From positions 2,806,001-2,870,000 of the forward strand of contig CP075369.1 of the NCBI GenBank assembly GCA_019454205.1: 64,000 nt of DNA, given 5' to 3'. Each line of letters starts with the position of its first letter. The first letter of the stretch is position 1. The notes beneath the pieces are model-generated. The model saw nothing but the letters and a program-made list of their open reading frames with translations. It had not been told where the DNA came from and made no database searches. Made by a program: the position numbers and the translations under genes. Shown one piece after another: positions 35,860-45,276 of the stretch. This stretch comes from Xanthobacteraceae bacterium (GTDB taxonomy: Bacteria; Pseudomonadota; Alphaproteobacteria; Rhizobiales; Xanthobacteraceae).

Positions 35860-36309
35860 GTGTCGCTCTTTCTCCGTTTCTTCGTGATCGCGTTCGGATT
35901 TCTCTGCGCCTGCGCCGCGGCCGCGGCGGTCGTCGCCTATGGCCTCCTGATGCCCGAACTCAGAACGGCCGATCCGTCGCAGCCGGAAATCTGGACCCTG
36001 TTCTGGTTCGTCGCGGCGGTCGCGGGCATCATCACGCCGTTCTTCATTTTCGCGCCCGCGTTTCTCGCAATCGCGCTCGCGGAAACCTTCAACTTCCGCT
36101 CGGTTCTTTATTATCTGATCGCGGGCGGCCTGTGCGGCGTGCTCGGCTACATGCTGAGCGACCCCACCGCGCACTTCGCCGGCACCGGCACCGTGCAGCC
36201 AATCCTGAAAGAACTGCGGCTGGTCGCGGTCGCGGGCATCATCGCCGGCTTCGTGTATTGGCTGATTGCCGGACGCGGTGCGGGCAAATGGAAAACCCGC
36301 GCGATCTGA
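35860..36309 (+). CDS. Small membrane protein of unknown function
   Basis: The 149-residue product starts at GTG 35860, five bases behind rlmN, and has about four hydrophobic segments (residues 1-30, 46-78, 84-102, 120-140). I recognise no catalytic motif. Position after rlmN suggests co-transcription rather than a shared function. It ends two bases from the stop of the convergent isomerase gene. Confidence 0.7.
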   Translation: MSLFLRFFVIAFGFLCACAAAAAVVAYGLLMPELRTADPSQPEIWTLFWFVAAVAGIITPFFIFAPAFLAIALAETFNFRSVLYYLIAGGLCGVLGYMLSDPTAHFAGTGTVQPILKELRLVAVAGIIAGFVYWLIAGRGAGKWKTRAI

Positions 36310-36310
36310 T

Positions 36311-36907
36311 CTAAGCGCGCGCCGCCCACTCCAGCGCCATTTCCAGCCGGTCGTTGCCCCAGAACAATTCGCCGCCTCCGGTGACGAACGCGGGCGCGCC
36401 GAAGACTTTCAACTGCTGCGCGGCTTCGGTTTGCTCCCGCAACAAATCCTTCACCGGCTGCGTATTCACCTTCTCGAAAATCTTCGCGGCGTCCTCGCCG
36501 AGCGATTGCAGGACTTTCCCGATCACCTTCGGATCGGCGATGTCCGCGCCATGGGCGAACTCCGCGTCATAGACCGCGCGCGAGAACGCCGCGCGCATCT
36601 CGCCTTGCAGGCAGAGCGCGGCGCGCGCGGGCAAAAGCGTATGCGCCGGAAACGTCTTCGGCATTTTGAACTTCGGCAGGCCCTGCGCTTCAGTAATCCG
36701 CTCCAGGTCGCGGATCATGTAGCGGCCCTTGTCCGGATAGACGTTGAAGGGCGAAGTGTCCCAGCCCTGCGCCTTGAAGATCGGGCCGAGCAGGAACGGC
36801 CGCCAGTTCACCTCCAAGTCGTAATCGAGCGCGAGGTCGTCGATCCGCATTGCGGCGGGATACGAATAGGTCGAGGCGAATTCGTAGAAGAAGTCGAGCG
36901 TGGCCAT
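36311..36907 (-). CDS. 2-hydroxychromene-2-carboxylate isomerase-like (DsbA/GST-kappa fold)
   Basis: The 198-residue protein begins LDFFYEFASTYSYPAAMRID, where the Ser of the SxYSY segment replaces the DsbA CxxC, as in HCCA isomerases and kappa-class GSTs. Further marks are VNWRPFLLGPIFKAQGWD, NVYPDKGRYMIRDLER and the C-terminal VFGAPAFVTGGGELFWGNDR. Such enzymes use glutathione in aromatic catabolism, but solitary copies like this one have no known substrate. Confidence 0.88.
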   Translation of the reverse strand: MATLDFFYEFASTYSYPAAMRIDDLALDYDLEVNWRPFLLGPIFKAQGWDTSPFNVYPDKGRYMIRDLERITEAQGLPKFKMPKTFPAHTLLPARAALCLQGEMRAAFSRAVYDAEFAHGADIADPKVIGKVLQSLGEDAAKIFEKVNTQPVKDLLREQTEAAQQLKVFGAPAFVTGGGELFWGNDRLEMALEWAARA

Positions 36908-36976
36908 CGCGAGCGGTCTGATTCTGCCGACAGAATAGCGCTATCAGGCCCATCTGCGAGCACGAACGCGACAACC

Positions 36977-37004
36977 TTGCGAACGGCAATAAGCCGCCTA
37001 TAAC
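36977..37004 (+). promoter_or_regulatory. Candidate sigma-70 promoter of argG
   Basis: TTGCGA (36977-36982) and TATAAC (36999-37004) are 16 bases apart, ending about 30 bases before the argG ATG. The gap separates argG from a divergent gene. Confidence 0.5.
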
Positions 37005-37034
37005 AGCGAAAATTCCCCCTACCACGGGCGACAA

Positions 37035-38258
37035 ATGAGCAAGAGCGTAAAGAAGGTCGTGCTCGCCTATTCCGGCGGTCTCGACACCTCGATCATCCTG
37101 AAGTGGCTACAGACGACCTACGGCTGCGAGGTCGTGACTTTCACCGCCGATCTCGGCCAAGGCGGCGAGCTTGCCCCCGCGCGGGAGAAGGCGCTGCGCG
37201 CAGGCATCAAGGAAGAAAACATCTTCATCGAGGACGTGCGCGAGGAATTCGTGCGCGATTACGTCTTCCCGATGTTCCGCGCCAATGCGCAGTATGAGGG
37301 TCTCTATCTTCTCGGCACTTCGATTGCGCGCCCGCTGATCGCGAAGAAGCAGATCGAGATTGCGCGCAAGACCGGCGCCGACGCGGTTTCCCACGGCGCC
37401 ACCGGCAAAGGCAACGATCAGGTGCGCTTCGAGCTTGGCTATTACGCGCTCGAACCCGGCATCAAGATCATCGCGCCGTGGCGCGAATGGGAGTTCAAGG
37501 GCCGCGAGGAACTGCTCACCTTCGCGCGCAACCACCAGATTCAGATCACGAAGGACAAGGAAGGCGAAGCGCCGTTCTCGGTAGACGCGAACCTTCTGCA
37601 CTCCTCGTCCGAAGGCAAGGTGCTGGAAGACCCGAACGTCGAAGCGCCGAATATCGTCTACCAGCGCACCATCTCGCCGATGGAAGCGCCCGACAAGGCG
37701 ACGACGGTAAAGATCGGTTTCGAGAAGGGCGACGCCGTTTCCATCGACGGCCAGAAACTTTCTCCCGCTGCGCTGCTGACCAAGCTCAACCAGCTTGGCC
37801 ACGACAACGGCATCGGCCGCCTCGATCTCGTCGAGAACCGTTTCGTCGGCATGAAGTCGCGCGGTGTCTATGAAACGCCCGGCGGCACGATCCTGCTCGC
37901 GGCACACAGAGCAATCGAAAGCATCACGCTCGACCGCGGCGCGGCGCACCTCAAAGACGAGATCATGCCGCGCTATGCGGAGCTGATCTACAACGGCTTC
38001 TGGTTCTCGCCGGAGCGCGAGATGTTGCAGGCGTTGATCGACAAGAGCCAGGAGCATGTCGAGGGCGAAGTCACGTTGAAACTCTACAAGGGCAACGTGC
38101 TGATGGCCGGCCGCGTCTCGCCGAAGTCGCTCTACTCGTCCACGCTCGTTACTTTCGAGGACGACAAGGGCGCCTACGACCAGAAGGACGCCGAAGGCTT
38201 CATCAAGCTGAACGCGCTCCGCCTGCGCACGCTCGGCCAGCGCAACAAGAAGAAGTGA
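37035..38258 (+). CDS. argG: Argininosuccinate synthase
   Basis: ArgG joins citrulline and aspartate with ATP. The 407-residue protein has the N-type ATP pyrophosphatase motif KKVVLAYSGGLDTSIILKWL, then VVTFTADLGQGGE, the citrulline/aspartate site SHGATGKGNDQVRFELGYY and the C-terminal GFWFSPEREMLQALIDKSQ. Full length, no anomalies. A good promoter lies just upstream. Confidence 0.97.
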   Translation: MSKSVKKVVLAYSGGLDTSIILKWLQTTYGCEVVTFTADLGQGGELAPAREKALRAGIKEENIFIEDVREEFVRDYVFPMFRANAQYEGLYLLGTSIARPLIAKKQIEIARKTGADAVSHGATGKGNDQVRFELGYYALEPGIKIIAPWREWEFKGREELLTFARNHQIQITKDKEGEAPFSVDANLLHSSSEGKVLEDPNVEAPNIVYQRTISPMEAPDKATTVKIGFEKGDAVSIDGQKLSPAALLTKLNQLGHDNGIGRLDLVENRFVGMKSRGVYETPGGTILLAAHRAIESITLDRGAAHLKDEIMPRYAELIYNGFWFSPEREMLQALIDKSQEHVEGEVTLKLYKGNVLMAGRVSPKSLYSSTLVTFEDDKGAYDQKDAEGFIKLNALRLRTLGQRNKKK

Positions 38259-38267
38259 GCCTTCCGC

Positions 38268-38510
38268 GTGAGCGATAACGGCGCACGTCCCGCGGTCACG
38301 CCACGCAAGATCGTGGGATTTCTAGTCGCCGTCTTCGGCATCCTGCTTGGCTTCGCGCTTTCCATTCCCGGCATCGTGCTCGCCGGCGCGTACTGGAATG
38401 CGCAGGAGACGGGCGGCTGGGAAGGCCGCATCATTCTGATCCTGATGATCGTAGTGGGCTTTGCGATCGGTTTCGGCATCTTCAAGCTGGGCCGCCGCAT
38501 CGCAGGCTGA
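38268..38510 (+). CDS. Small two-helix membrane protein
   Basis: The 80-residue product begins at GTG 38268, nine bases behind argG. It has two membrane segments, about residues 16-42 (IVGFLVAVFGILLGFALSIP) and 53-75 (GRIILILMIVVGFAIGFGIF), and a basic end. No family is recognised. Spacing suggests co-transcription with argG. Confidence 0.65.
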   Translation: MSDNGARPAVTPRKIVGFLVAVFGILLGFALSIPGIVLAGAYWNAQETGGWEGRIILILMIVVGFAIGFGIFKLGRRIAG

Positions 38511-38572
38511 CGGCCCGATTGCGCCGCGCGCGTTCTGCCCTATCTTAGGCGTTCACAACGGGAGAAACCGGC

Positions 38573-39685
38573 ATGTGGTCGCTGACCGTCGCGCGCGTTT
38601 ACGGCACCGCCGTCCGTATCCACGTCACGTTTCTCTTGTTCCTCGTCTGGATCTGGTACGCCTATTACCGGCAGGGCGGCACGAGCGCCGCGTGGGAAGG
38701 CGTGATCTTCGTCTCGCTGCTTTTCTTCTGCGTGCTGTTGCATGAGTTCGGCCATGTCTTCGCCGCGCGCCGTTACGGCGTGAAGACGCCGGACATCACG
38801 CTCTGGCCGTTCGGCGGCATTGCTTCGCTGGAACGCATTCCCGACAAGCCATGGCAGGAATTCGTGGTCGCCATCGCCGGGCCATTGGTGAACGTCGCCA
38901 TCGCCGCCGCGTTGATCGCATATCTCGGCTTCACCAGCGTGGACGTGCAATCGCTGGCGCGCATCGAGGATCCCAAGACCTCGATGATCGTGAAGCTGGC
39001 GGGCGCGAACATCTTTCTGGTGCTGTTCAATCTCATTCCCGCCTTCCCGATGGACGGCGGCCGCGTGCTGCGCGCGCTGCTCGCCACGCGCTTTTCCTTC
39101 GCGCGCGCCACCGAAATCGCCGCGATGGTCGGTCAGGCCTTTGCCGTGCTGTTCGGCATCCTCGGCATCTTCACGAATCCCATGCTGCTCGTGATCGCGG
39201 TGTTCGTGTTCCTCGCCGCGTCCGCCGAAACCGGGCAGGCGCAGCTTCGCGACGTCTCGCGCGGCGCGGTCGTGGCCGACGCCATGATCACGCAGTTCCA
39301 GTCGCTCAACACGCAGTCCACCATCAACGACGCCGTCGAAGCGCTGATCCACACCACGCAGAAGGAATTTCCCGTGGTCGACGGTGCGGGGACGTTGCGC
39401 GGCGTGCTGACCCGCGACGCCATGATTAAAGCGCTCAAGGAAAAGGGGCCGGATGCCCCGGTGCTGGAGGCGATGCAGGCCGATATTCCGGTCGTTCCCG
39501 CGCGCGCCATGCTGGAAGCCGCGATCAAGGCGCTGACCGAATCCGGCGCGCCCGCGGTCGGCGTGGTCGATGGCGCGGGCCGCCTTGCCGGGCTGCTGAC
39601 CGCCGAGAACCTCGGCGAGATGATGCTGGTTCACGCCGCCCGGCCCCAAACCTTCGCCGGACCCTGGTCGCGGAAGGCCAATTAA
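38573..39685 (+). CDS. Site-2 protease family metalloprotease with CBS domains
   Basis: The 370-residue protein is a polytopic rhomboid-like S2P/RIP-type enzyme. The zinc motif HEFGHVFAARRYGV lies in the second helix (about residue 60), the third zinc ligand in NLIPAFPMDGGRVLRALLAT near residue 150. Two cytoplasmic CBS domains follow (about residues 245-300 and 305-360), which in relatives bind adenine nucleotides. The substrate is unknown; no anti-sigma gene is adjacent. It lies 62 bases after the small membrane protein gene. Confidence 0.92.
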   Translation: MWSLTVARVYGTAVRIHVTFLLFLVWIWYAYYRQGGTSAAWEGVIFVSLLFFCVLLHEFGHVFAARRYGVKTPDITLWPFGGIASLERIPDKPWQEFVVAIAGPLVNVAIAAALIAYLGFTSVDVQSLARIEDPKTSMIVKLAGANIFLVLFNLIPAFPMDGGRVLRALLATRFSFARATEIAAMVGQAFAVLFGILGIFTNPMLLVIAVFVFLAASAETGQAQLRDVSRGAVVADAMITQFQSLNTQSTINDAVEALIHTTQKEFPVVDGAGTLRGVLTRDAMIKALKEKGPDAPVLEAMQADIPVVPARAMLEAAIKALTESGAPAVGVVDGAGRLAGLLTAENLGEMMLVHAARPQTFAGPWSRKAN

Positions 39686-39714
39686 GACCGTTTCGTGAAG
39701 CCGTAACCGCGCGG

Positions 39715-39743
39715 TTGCAAAGCACCAAGCCGCGCCATATACG
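39715..39743 (+). promoter_or_regulatory. Candidate sigma-70 promoter of typA
   Basis: TTGCAA (39715-39720) and TATACG (39738-39743) with a 17-base spacer, 58 bases before the typA ATG. Confidence 0.45.
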
Positions 39744-39800
39744 GGCGCGAATCCCGCGGGCTGCTCGAAGCGCCCGCGTCATGTTTTTTGGACCCATACA

Positions 39801-41630
39801 ATGAATCTCCGGAACATCGCGATCATCGCGCACGTCGACCATGGCAAAACCACGCTGGTCGACCGTCTCCTGCAACAGGCCGGTACCTTCCGCGCAAACG
39901 AGAAGGTCACCGAGCGCGCCATGGACTCCAACGACTTGGAGCGCGAGCGCGGCATCACCATTCTCGCGAAGGCGACCTCGATCCTGTGGAACGACATCCG
40001 CATCAACGTGGTCGATACGCCGGGCCACGCCGATTTCGGCGGCGAGGTCGAGCGCATCCTCAACATGGTCGATGGCGTGATCGTGCTGGTCGATGCCGCC
40101 GAAGGTCCGCTGCCGCAGACCAAGTTCGTGGTGTCCAAAGCACTCAAGATGGGGCTGAAGCCCATCGTCGCCATCAACAAGGTCGATCGTCCGGACGCCC
40201 GCGCCAACGTAGTCGCGGGCGAAGTTTTTGATCTGTTCGCCGCGCTCGACGCGACCGAGGAACAGCTCGACTTCCCGATCCTCTACGGTTCGGCGAAGCA
40301 AGGCTGGATGGCCCCTTCGCTCGAAGGCCCGAAGGACTCGATGAAGCCGCTGTTCGATCTGGTGGTGAAGCACGTGCCCGCGCCGAAGGTGGAGGAAGGC
40401 GAGTTCAAGATGCTTGCCACCATCCTCGAAGCGAACCCGTATCTCGGCCGCATCCTCACCGGCCGCATCACCGCCGGCACCGTGAAGCCGAACCAGACCG
40501 TGAAAGTGCTCTCGCGCGACGGCAAGCTGCTCGAAAACGGCCGCGTGACCAAAGTGCTCGCGTTCCGTGGCCTTGAGCGCCAGCCGGTCGAGGAAGCCGA
40601 AGCGGGCGACATCGTCGCCATCGCCGGCCTGACGCAGGCCAACGTCGCCGACACCATCTGCTCGCCGAACGTGATGGAAGCGATCCCCGCGCAGCCGATC
40701 GACCCGCCGACGCTGGCGATGACTTTCCGCGTCAACGATTCCCCGCTCGCGGGCACCGAAGGCGACAAGGTCACAAGCCGCATGATCCGCGACCGCCTGT
40801 TCCGCGAAGCCGAAGGCAACATCGCGCTCAAGATTTCCGAAAGCTCCGGCAAGGATTCTTACGAGGTCGCGGGCCGTGGCGAATTACAGCTCGGCATCCT
40901 GATCGAAACCATGCGCCGCGAAGGCTTCGAGCTTTCGGTGGCGCGTCCGCGCGTCGTGCTCTCGAAGGACGAAGCGACCGGCGAAATGATGGAGCCGATC
41001 GAGGAAGTCGTGATTGACGTCGACGAGGAACATTCCGGCGTCGTCGTGCAGAAACTCTCCGAGCGCCGCGGCGAGATGATGGACATGCGCCCGTCCGGCG
41101 GCAATCGCCTGCGCCTCGTATTTCACGTGCCGACGCGCGGCCTGCTCGGCTACCAGAACGAACTGCTCACCGACACGCGCGGCACCGCCGTACTGAACCG
41201 CATCTTCCACGAATACGCACCCTACAAGGGCGACATTCCGGGCCGCCGTAACGGCGTGCTGATCTCGAACGATCAGGGCGAAGCGGTCGCTTATGCGCTG
41301 TGGAACCTCGAAGAGCGCGGCCCGATGATGATCGAGCCGGGCTGGAAGGTGTATCGCGGCATGATCATCGGCGAGCACAACCGCGACAACGACCTCGAAG
41401 TGAACGTGCTCAAGGGCAAGAAGCTCACCAACATCCGCACGCAGTCGAAGGACGAAGCGGTGCGCCTCACGCCGCCGATCCGCATGACGCTGGAAAAGGC
41501 GCTCGCCTATATCGGCGAGGACGAACTGGTCGAGATCACGCCGAAGTCGATCCGGCTGCGCAAGATCCTGCTCGATCCGAACGACCGCAAGCGCGAGGAG
41601 CGCAAGCGCGAAGCCGAGAACGCCGCCTGA
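39801..41630 (+). CDS. typA: Translational GTPase TypA/BipA
   Basis: TypA is a ribosome-binding GTPase needed for growth under stress and cold and for 50S assembly. The 609-residue protein has G1 AHVDHGKTTLVDRLL, switch region RGITILAKAT, G3 DTPGHADFGGEVER, G4 INKVDR, an EF-Tu-like second domain, EF-G-type domains III and V and the unique C-terminal domain (RLTPPIRMTLEKALAYIGED). Length and motifs are standard. The start is at ATG 39801. Confidence 0.97.
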   Translation: MNLRNIAIIAHVDHGKTTLVDRLLQQAGTFRANEKVTERAMDSNDLERERGITILAKATSILWNDIRINVVDTPGHADFGGEVERILNMVDGVIVLVDAAEGPLPQTKFVVSKALKMGLKPIVAINKVDRPDARANVVAGEVFDLFAALDATEEQLDFPILYGSAKQGWMAPSLEGPKDSMKPLFDLVVKHVPAPKVEEGEFKMLATILEANPYLGRILTGRITAGTVKPNQTVKVLSRDGKLLENGRVTKVLAFRGLERQPVEEAEAGDIVAIAGLTQANVADTICSPNVMEAIPAQPIDPPTLAMTFRVNDSPLAGTEGDKVTSRMIRDRLFREAEGNIALKISESSGKDSYEVAGRGELQLGILIETMRREGFELSVARPRVVLSKDEATGEMMEPIEEVVIDVDEEHSGVVVQKLSERRGEMMDMRPSGGNRLRLVFHVPTRGLLGYQNELLTDTRGTAVLNRIFHEYAPYKGDIPGRRNGVLISNDQGEAVAYALWNLEERGPMMIEPGWKVYRGMIIGEHNRDNDLEVNVLKGKKLTNIRTQSKDEAVRLTPPIRMTLEKALAYIGEDELVEITPKSIRLRKILLDPNDRKREERKREAENAA

Positions 41631-41709
41631 CGATTGCTGCGCGTCCGCGCGCTGCTATGCTCTCCGCGGATGAAGCGGGAGCAGGCACGGTGCGCGCCTG
41701 AAATCTTCG

Positions 41710-43002
41710 GTGTCGAGCCGTTCCGGCGAAATCGAAATTACCGGCGAGTTCGAGAACGCGCTGCGGCAGGTGAAGCAGAACCGCCGCAGCCTGTTCGTCA
41801 CCGGCCGCGCGGGCACCGGGAAGTCCACGCTGCTGCGCCATCTTCGTAGCGGTTGCGCGAATGCAGCCGTGGTCGCGCCCACCGGCATTGCCGCGCTGAA
41901 TGTCGGCGGCCAGACCATCCACTCTTTCTTCAGGCTGCCGCCACGGCTGATCCAGCCGCAGGACATCAAGCCGCGTCGCAACGCGGCGATCCTGAAGAAA
42001 CTCGAATTCCTCATCATCGACGAAGTCTCGATGGTGCGCGCCGATTTGATGGATGCGATCGACCTCACGCTCCGCATGAACCGCAACCGGCCGAGCGAGC
42101 CGTTCGGCGGCGTCTGCACCATCATGTTCGGCGACCTGCATCAGCTTCCTCCCGTCGTTTCCGACAAGGAAATTCTCCGCTACCTGAACACGACCTATGG
42201 CGGCGCGTATTTCTTCAACGCGCCCGCGTTCCGGGAAAGCGGCTTCGGTTACGTCGAACTCACCAAGAAATTCCGCCAGACCGACCCCGCATTCTCCAGC
42301 CTGCTCGATTGCGTGGCGACGCGAACCATCGACGAATTCCAGCTCGACGCGCTGAACGGCCTCGTGAAGCCGTTCGAGCAACTCGCCAACCGCGAGGATT
42401 TCGTGATCCTCGCGCCCGACAACGAAACCGTTTTCGATCTGAACAACCGCTTCCTCCGCGCGCTCACGGGAGAGCCGCACGTATTCGAGGCCGAGGTGAA
42501 AGGCACGTTCGACGAAGGGTCTTACCCGACCGATGCTTCGCTACGCTTGAAGCCGGGCGCAAAGGTGGTCATTCTCCGCAACGATCCGGCGAAACGCTGG
42601 GTCAACGGCACCGTCGCCGTCATCTCGGAGATCGCGAACGGCAAAGTGTGGATGAAAATCCGCGGCGTCGAATACGAGATCGAACGCGCGGCATGGGAGA
42701 AGATCAGTCACGAATACGACGAGAAGAAAAACGCCATCGTGCAGAAGGTCACGGGATCGTTTCACCAGTTCCCGCTCCGCCTCGCATGGGCGCTGACGAT
42801 TCATAAAAGTCAGGGCATGACGCTCGACAACGTCTATCTCGATCTCGCGCGCGGTGCGTTCGCGCACGGACAAACCTATGTCGCGTTGAGCCGGTGCAGA
42901 TCGCTGAACGGTCTCGCGCTGGCGCGGCCGCTGCGGCCCGCCGACATCATCTTCGATCCCGCCGCGCTCGGTTATCGCGACACCTTCGGCGTGAGCGCCT
43001 GA
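41710..43002 (+). CDS. Pif1-like superfamily 1B helicase
   Basis: The 430-residue protein starts at GTG 41710. Helicase motifs appear in order: I FVTGRAGTGKSTLLRHL near residue 29, Ia VVAPTGIAALNVGGQTIHSF, II LIIDEVSMVRADLMD, III MFGDLHQLPPVV, IV/V TKKFRQ, and the UvrD-like C-terminal ALTIHKSQGMTLDNVYLDL and TYVALSRCRSLNG. This is the Pif1/RecD2-like class, compact and without accessory domains. Likely role in replication or repair of structured DNA; the specific role is unknown. Confidence 0.9.
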   Translation: MSSRSGEIEITGEFENALRQVKQNRRSLFVTGRAGTGKSTLLRHLRSGCANAAVVAPTGIAALNVGGQTIHSFFRLPPRLIQPQDIKPRRNAAILKKLEFLIIDEVSMVRADLMDAIDLTLRMNRNRPSEPFGGVCTIMFGDLHQLPPVVSDKEILRYLNTTYGGAYFFNAPAFRESGFGYVELTKKFRQTDPAFSSLLDCVATRTIDEFQLDALNGLVKPFEQLANREDFVILAPDNETVFDLNNRFLRALTGEPHVFEAEVKGTFDEGSYPTDASLRLKPGAKVVILRNDPAKRWVNGTVAVISEIANGKVWMKIRGVEYEIERAAWEKISHEYDEKKNAIVQKVTGSFHQFPLRLAWALTIHKSQGMTLDNVYLDLARGAFAHGQTYVALSRCRSLNGLALARPLRPADIIFDPAALGYRDTFGVSA

Positions 43003-43137
43003 AACTGCGCCGCCTTGATTCATTTTGGCACAGTTACAGAGAGGGGTGTGGCCGTTCCGCCGCGCCTCTTCGGATAAGTTAACCCCTCATTAACGAAACG
43101 CTTGAAAGCGGGGCAAAGCCCTGTTTCGATTAGGGTC

Positions 43138-43647
43138 ATGAGTACGGTCCTGATCGAACTCCGCCGTGCCCGCACCGAAGACTCTGCGGCGCTTGCGGAA
43201 ACCCACGACGAAGCCTGGATGAGCGCCTATCGCGGCCTCATCCCCGGCCCCGAACTCGAGAAGCTCGTGCAGCGGCGCGGCGCTTCGTGGTGGGATGCGG
43301 CGATTCGGCGCGGCTCGCGGATCGTGCTGTTCAACTTCGGCGACGAGATCGCGGGCTACGCCAACTACGGCCGCAACCGCGCGAAAAGCCTGCCCTATAC
43401 CGGCGAAATCTATGAGCTGTACCTGAAGCCCGAATATCAGGGCCTCGGCTTCGGCAGCCGCCTGTTCGCCACCGCCCGCCGCGACCTCATCCAGTCGGGC
43501 CAGACCAGCCTCGTGGTGTGGGCGCTCTCCGGCAACGAAGCAGCCGTGAACTTCTACAAGGCACTCGGCGGCAAGCCGGTCGCGCGCTCCACCGAGCGCT
43601 TCGGCAACAAGGTGCTCGACAAGGTCGCCTTCGGCTGGGCGCGCTGA
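43138..43647 (+). CDS. GNAT family N-acetyltransferase
   Basis: The start at ATG 43138 gives 169 residues (MSTVLIELRRARTEDSAALA). The GNAT fold is shown by EIYELYLKPEYQGLGFGSRL, whose QGLGFG is the acetyl-CoA pyrophosphate loop, and by NEAAVNFYKALGGKPVARST in the last part. Substrate unknown. It converges on folD with one base between the two stop codons. Confidence 0.88.
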   Translation: MSTVLIELRRARTEDSAALAETHDEAWMSAYRGLIPGPELEKLVQRRGASWWDAAIRRGSRIVLFNFGDEIAGYANYGRNRAKSLPYTGEIYELYLKPEYQGLGFGSRLFATARRDLIQSGQTSLVVWALSGNEAAVNFYKALGGKPVARSTERFGNKVLDKVAFGWAR

Positions 43648-43648
43648 A

Positions 43649-44533
43649 TTAGAGTTTCGGCGCTTCGATCCCCGCACGCGCGCAAGCCGCGCGCAACGTA
43701 TTCACCAGCAAGCACGCGACCGTCATCCGCCCGACGCCGCCCGGCACCGGCGTGACCCATCCGGCAACCTTGCTCGCTTCGTCGAAGGCGACATCGCCGA
43801 CCAGTTTGCTCTTGCCGTCCGCGCCCGCCACGCGATTGATGCCGACGTCGATCACGGTCGCGCCCGGCTTGATCCAGTCCGCCTTCACGAATTGCGGCTT
43901 GCCGATTGCGACGCAAAGCACGTCCGCGCGGCGGCAAACTTCTTCAATATTCTTCGTCCTCGAATGCGCGATGGTCACCGTCGCATTCTCCGCGAGCAAC
44001 AGTTGCGCGAGCGGCTTGCCGACGATGTTGGAGCGGCCCAGCACCACCGCCTCCATGCCCGCGAGCGAAGCATGCGCTTTCTTCGCAAGCAGGATGCAGC
44101 CCAGCGGCGTGCCCGGAACCAGCGCGGGCAGGCCCGCCGCCAGCCGTCCAACATTCACCGGATGGAATCCATCGACGTCCTTCGCCGGGTCGATCGCCTC
44201 GATCACGCGCGCGGTGTCGATGTGCTTCGGCACCGGCAACTGCACGAGGATGCCGTCCACGCTTTCGTCGGCGTTCAGCTTCGCGATCAGCGCGAGTAAA
44301 TCTTTTTCCGAAGTGCCTTCCGGCAGGCGATGCTCGAACGAAGCCATCCCGGCTTCCAGCGTCGCCTTCTCCTTGCTGCGCACGTAGGTCTGGCTCGCGG
44401 GATCTTCGCCGACCAGCACGGCGGCAAAGCCCGGCTTGCGCCCCAGCTTCGCGGCAATGCCCGGCACCGCCGCCGCGACTTTCGCGCGGACTTCGTCCGC
44501 GAGCGCCTTGCCGTCGAGAATTTTCGCGCTCAC
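43649..44533 (-). CDS. folD: Methylene-THF dehydrogenase / methenyl-THF cyclohydrolase
   Basis: FolD interconverts one-carbon folates with NADP+. The 294-residue protein has VLVGEDPASQTYVRSKEKA (with the catalytic Tyr and Lys), LVQLPVPKHID, PAKDVDGFHPVNVGRL, the NADP site VLGRSNIVGKPLAQLLL and the final TPVPGGVGRMTVACL. Its start overlaps the yggU stop by four bases, forming yggT-yggU-folD. Confidence 0.96.
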   Translation of the reverse strand: MSAKILDGKALADEVRAKVAAAVPGIAAKLGRKPGFAAVLVGEDPASQTYVRSKEKATLEAGMASFEHRLPEGTSEKDLLALIAKLNADESVDGILVQLPVPKHIDTARVIEAIDPAKDVDGFHPVNVGRLAAGLPALVPGTPLGCILLAKKAHASLAGMEAVVLGRSNIVGKPLAQLLLAENATVTIAHSRTKNIEEVCRRADVLCVAIGKPQFVKADWIKPGATVIDVGINRVAGADGKSKLVGDVAFDEASKVAGWVTPVPGGVGRMTVACLLVNTLRAACARAGIEAPKL

Positions 44534-44862
44534 CGCTTCTCCTGCGTCTTCGTCACCGCCGCTTCCAGCGCGGCGACCAGCGCCGCCGCATCGCCGGAAA
44601 TCCTGAGCGTCTTTATACGGGACCCCGCTCCACGCTCAAGCACGAGCGAAGATTTCGGCAGCCGCAACGATTTCGCGAGCAGCGCAATCACCGCTTCGTT
44701 GGCCTCGCCTTCGCTCGGCAGCGCGCGCACGCGCAGTTTCAAAATCGCGCGGCCGTCCGCGAGCGTCTCCACGCCGTCGATGCCGTCGCGCGACGCTTTC
44801 GGCGTCACGCGCACATCGAGGCTCACGCCGTCAGCCGCGGGCCGCCACGGCTTGCCGGGCAT
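44530..44862 (-). CDS. yggU: YggU / DUF167 family protein
   Basis: A small 110-residue protein of the DUF167 alpha/beta fold, recognised by DVRVTPKASRDGIDGVETLA, KLRVRALPSEGEANEAVIAL and LLAKSLRLPKSSLVLERGAG. The family function is unknown. It overlaps yggT by one base and folD by four, so the three are translationally coupled. Confidence 0.9.
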   Translation of the reverse strand: MPGKPWRPAADGVSLDVRVTPKASRDGIDGVETLADGRAILKLRVRALPSEGEANEAVIALLAKSLRLPKSSLVLERGAGSRIKTLRISGDAAALVAALEAAVTKTQEKR

Positions 44863-45143
44863 CAGACCAGCTTCGGCAGCAGGATGTCGCGGATGATGAT
44901 GAGAACGATGATGAGGATGACCGGCGAAATATCGAGGCCACCGAGATTGGGCAGCAGGTTCCGGATCGGCCTAAGCGGCGGCTCGGTGAGCCGGTACAGC
45001 GCGACCGAGAACATGCGCGCATACTGGTTGTAGCGGTTGACGATATCGAACGCGATCAGCCACGACAGGATCGCGGCCGCGATCAGCACGTAGATGTAAA
45101 CCGTGATCAGGAACTGAAGAATCTGAACGATGGTGAGGACCAA
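44862..45143 (-). CDS. yggT: YggT family membrane protein
   Basis: The 93-residue protein has two helices (TIVQILQFLITVYIYVLIAA and the last 25 residues), joined by the family motif YRLTEPPLRPIRNLLPNLGG. I place the start at TTG 45143, seven bases behind GGAG; the frame is open to 45251 but that extension is basic and unlike the family. The family is linked to cell-shape and osmotic tolerance, with no defined biochemical role. Confidence 0.88.
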   Translation of the reverse strand: MVLTIVQILQFLITVYIYVLIAAAILSWLIAFDIVNRYNQYARMFSVALYRLTEPPLRPIRNLLPNLGGLDISPVILIIVLIIIRDILLPKLV

Positions 45144-45231
45144 GGCGCGTCTCCGAATCCGTCGGTTTCCTGCATAGCCGCCACGGCGAAGAAGGGAAAG
45201 GTGCCGCGAAAGCGCGTTCCCGGCGCCGTTC

Positions 45232-45260
45232 TTGACACCCCCAAGGCCCACGCCCTAGAT
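45232..45260 (+). promoter_or_regulatory. Promoter of tRNA-Ala
   Basis: TTGACA (45232-45237), a perfect -35, a 17-base spacer and CTAGAT (45255-45260), ending 16 bases before the tRNA. It is probably the main promoter for the tRNA and possibly for the transporter behind it. Confidence 0.65.
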
Positions 45261-45276
45261 GCCGCCTCGCCGGACC

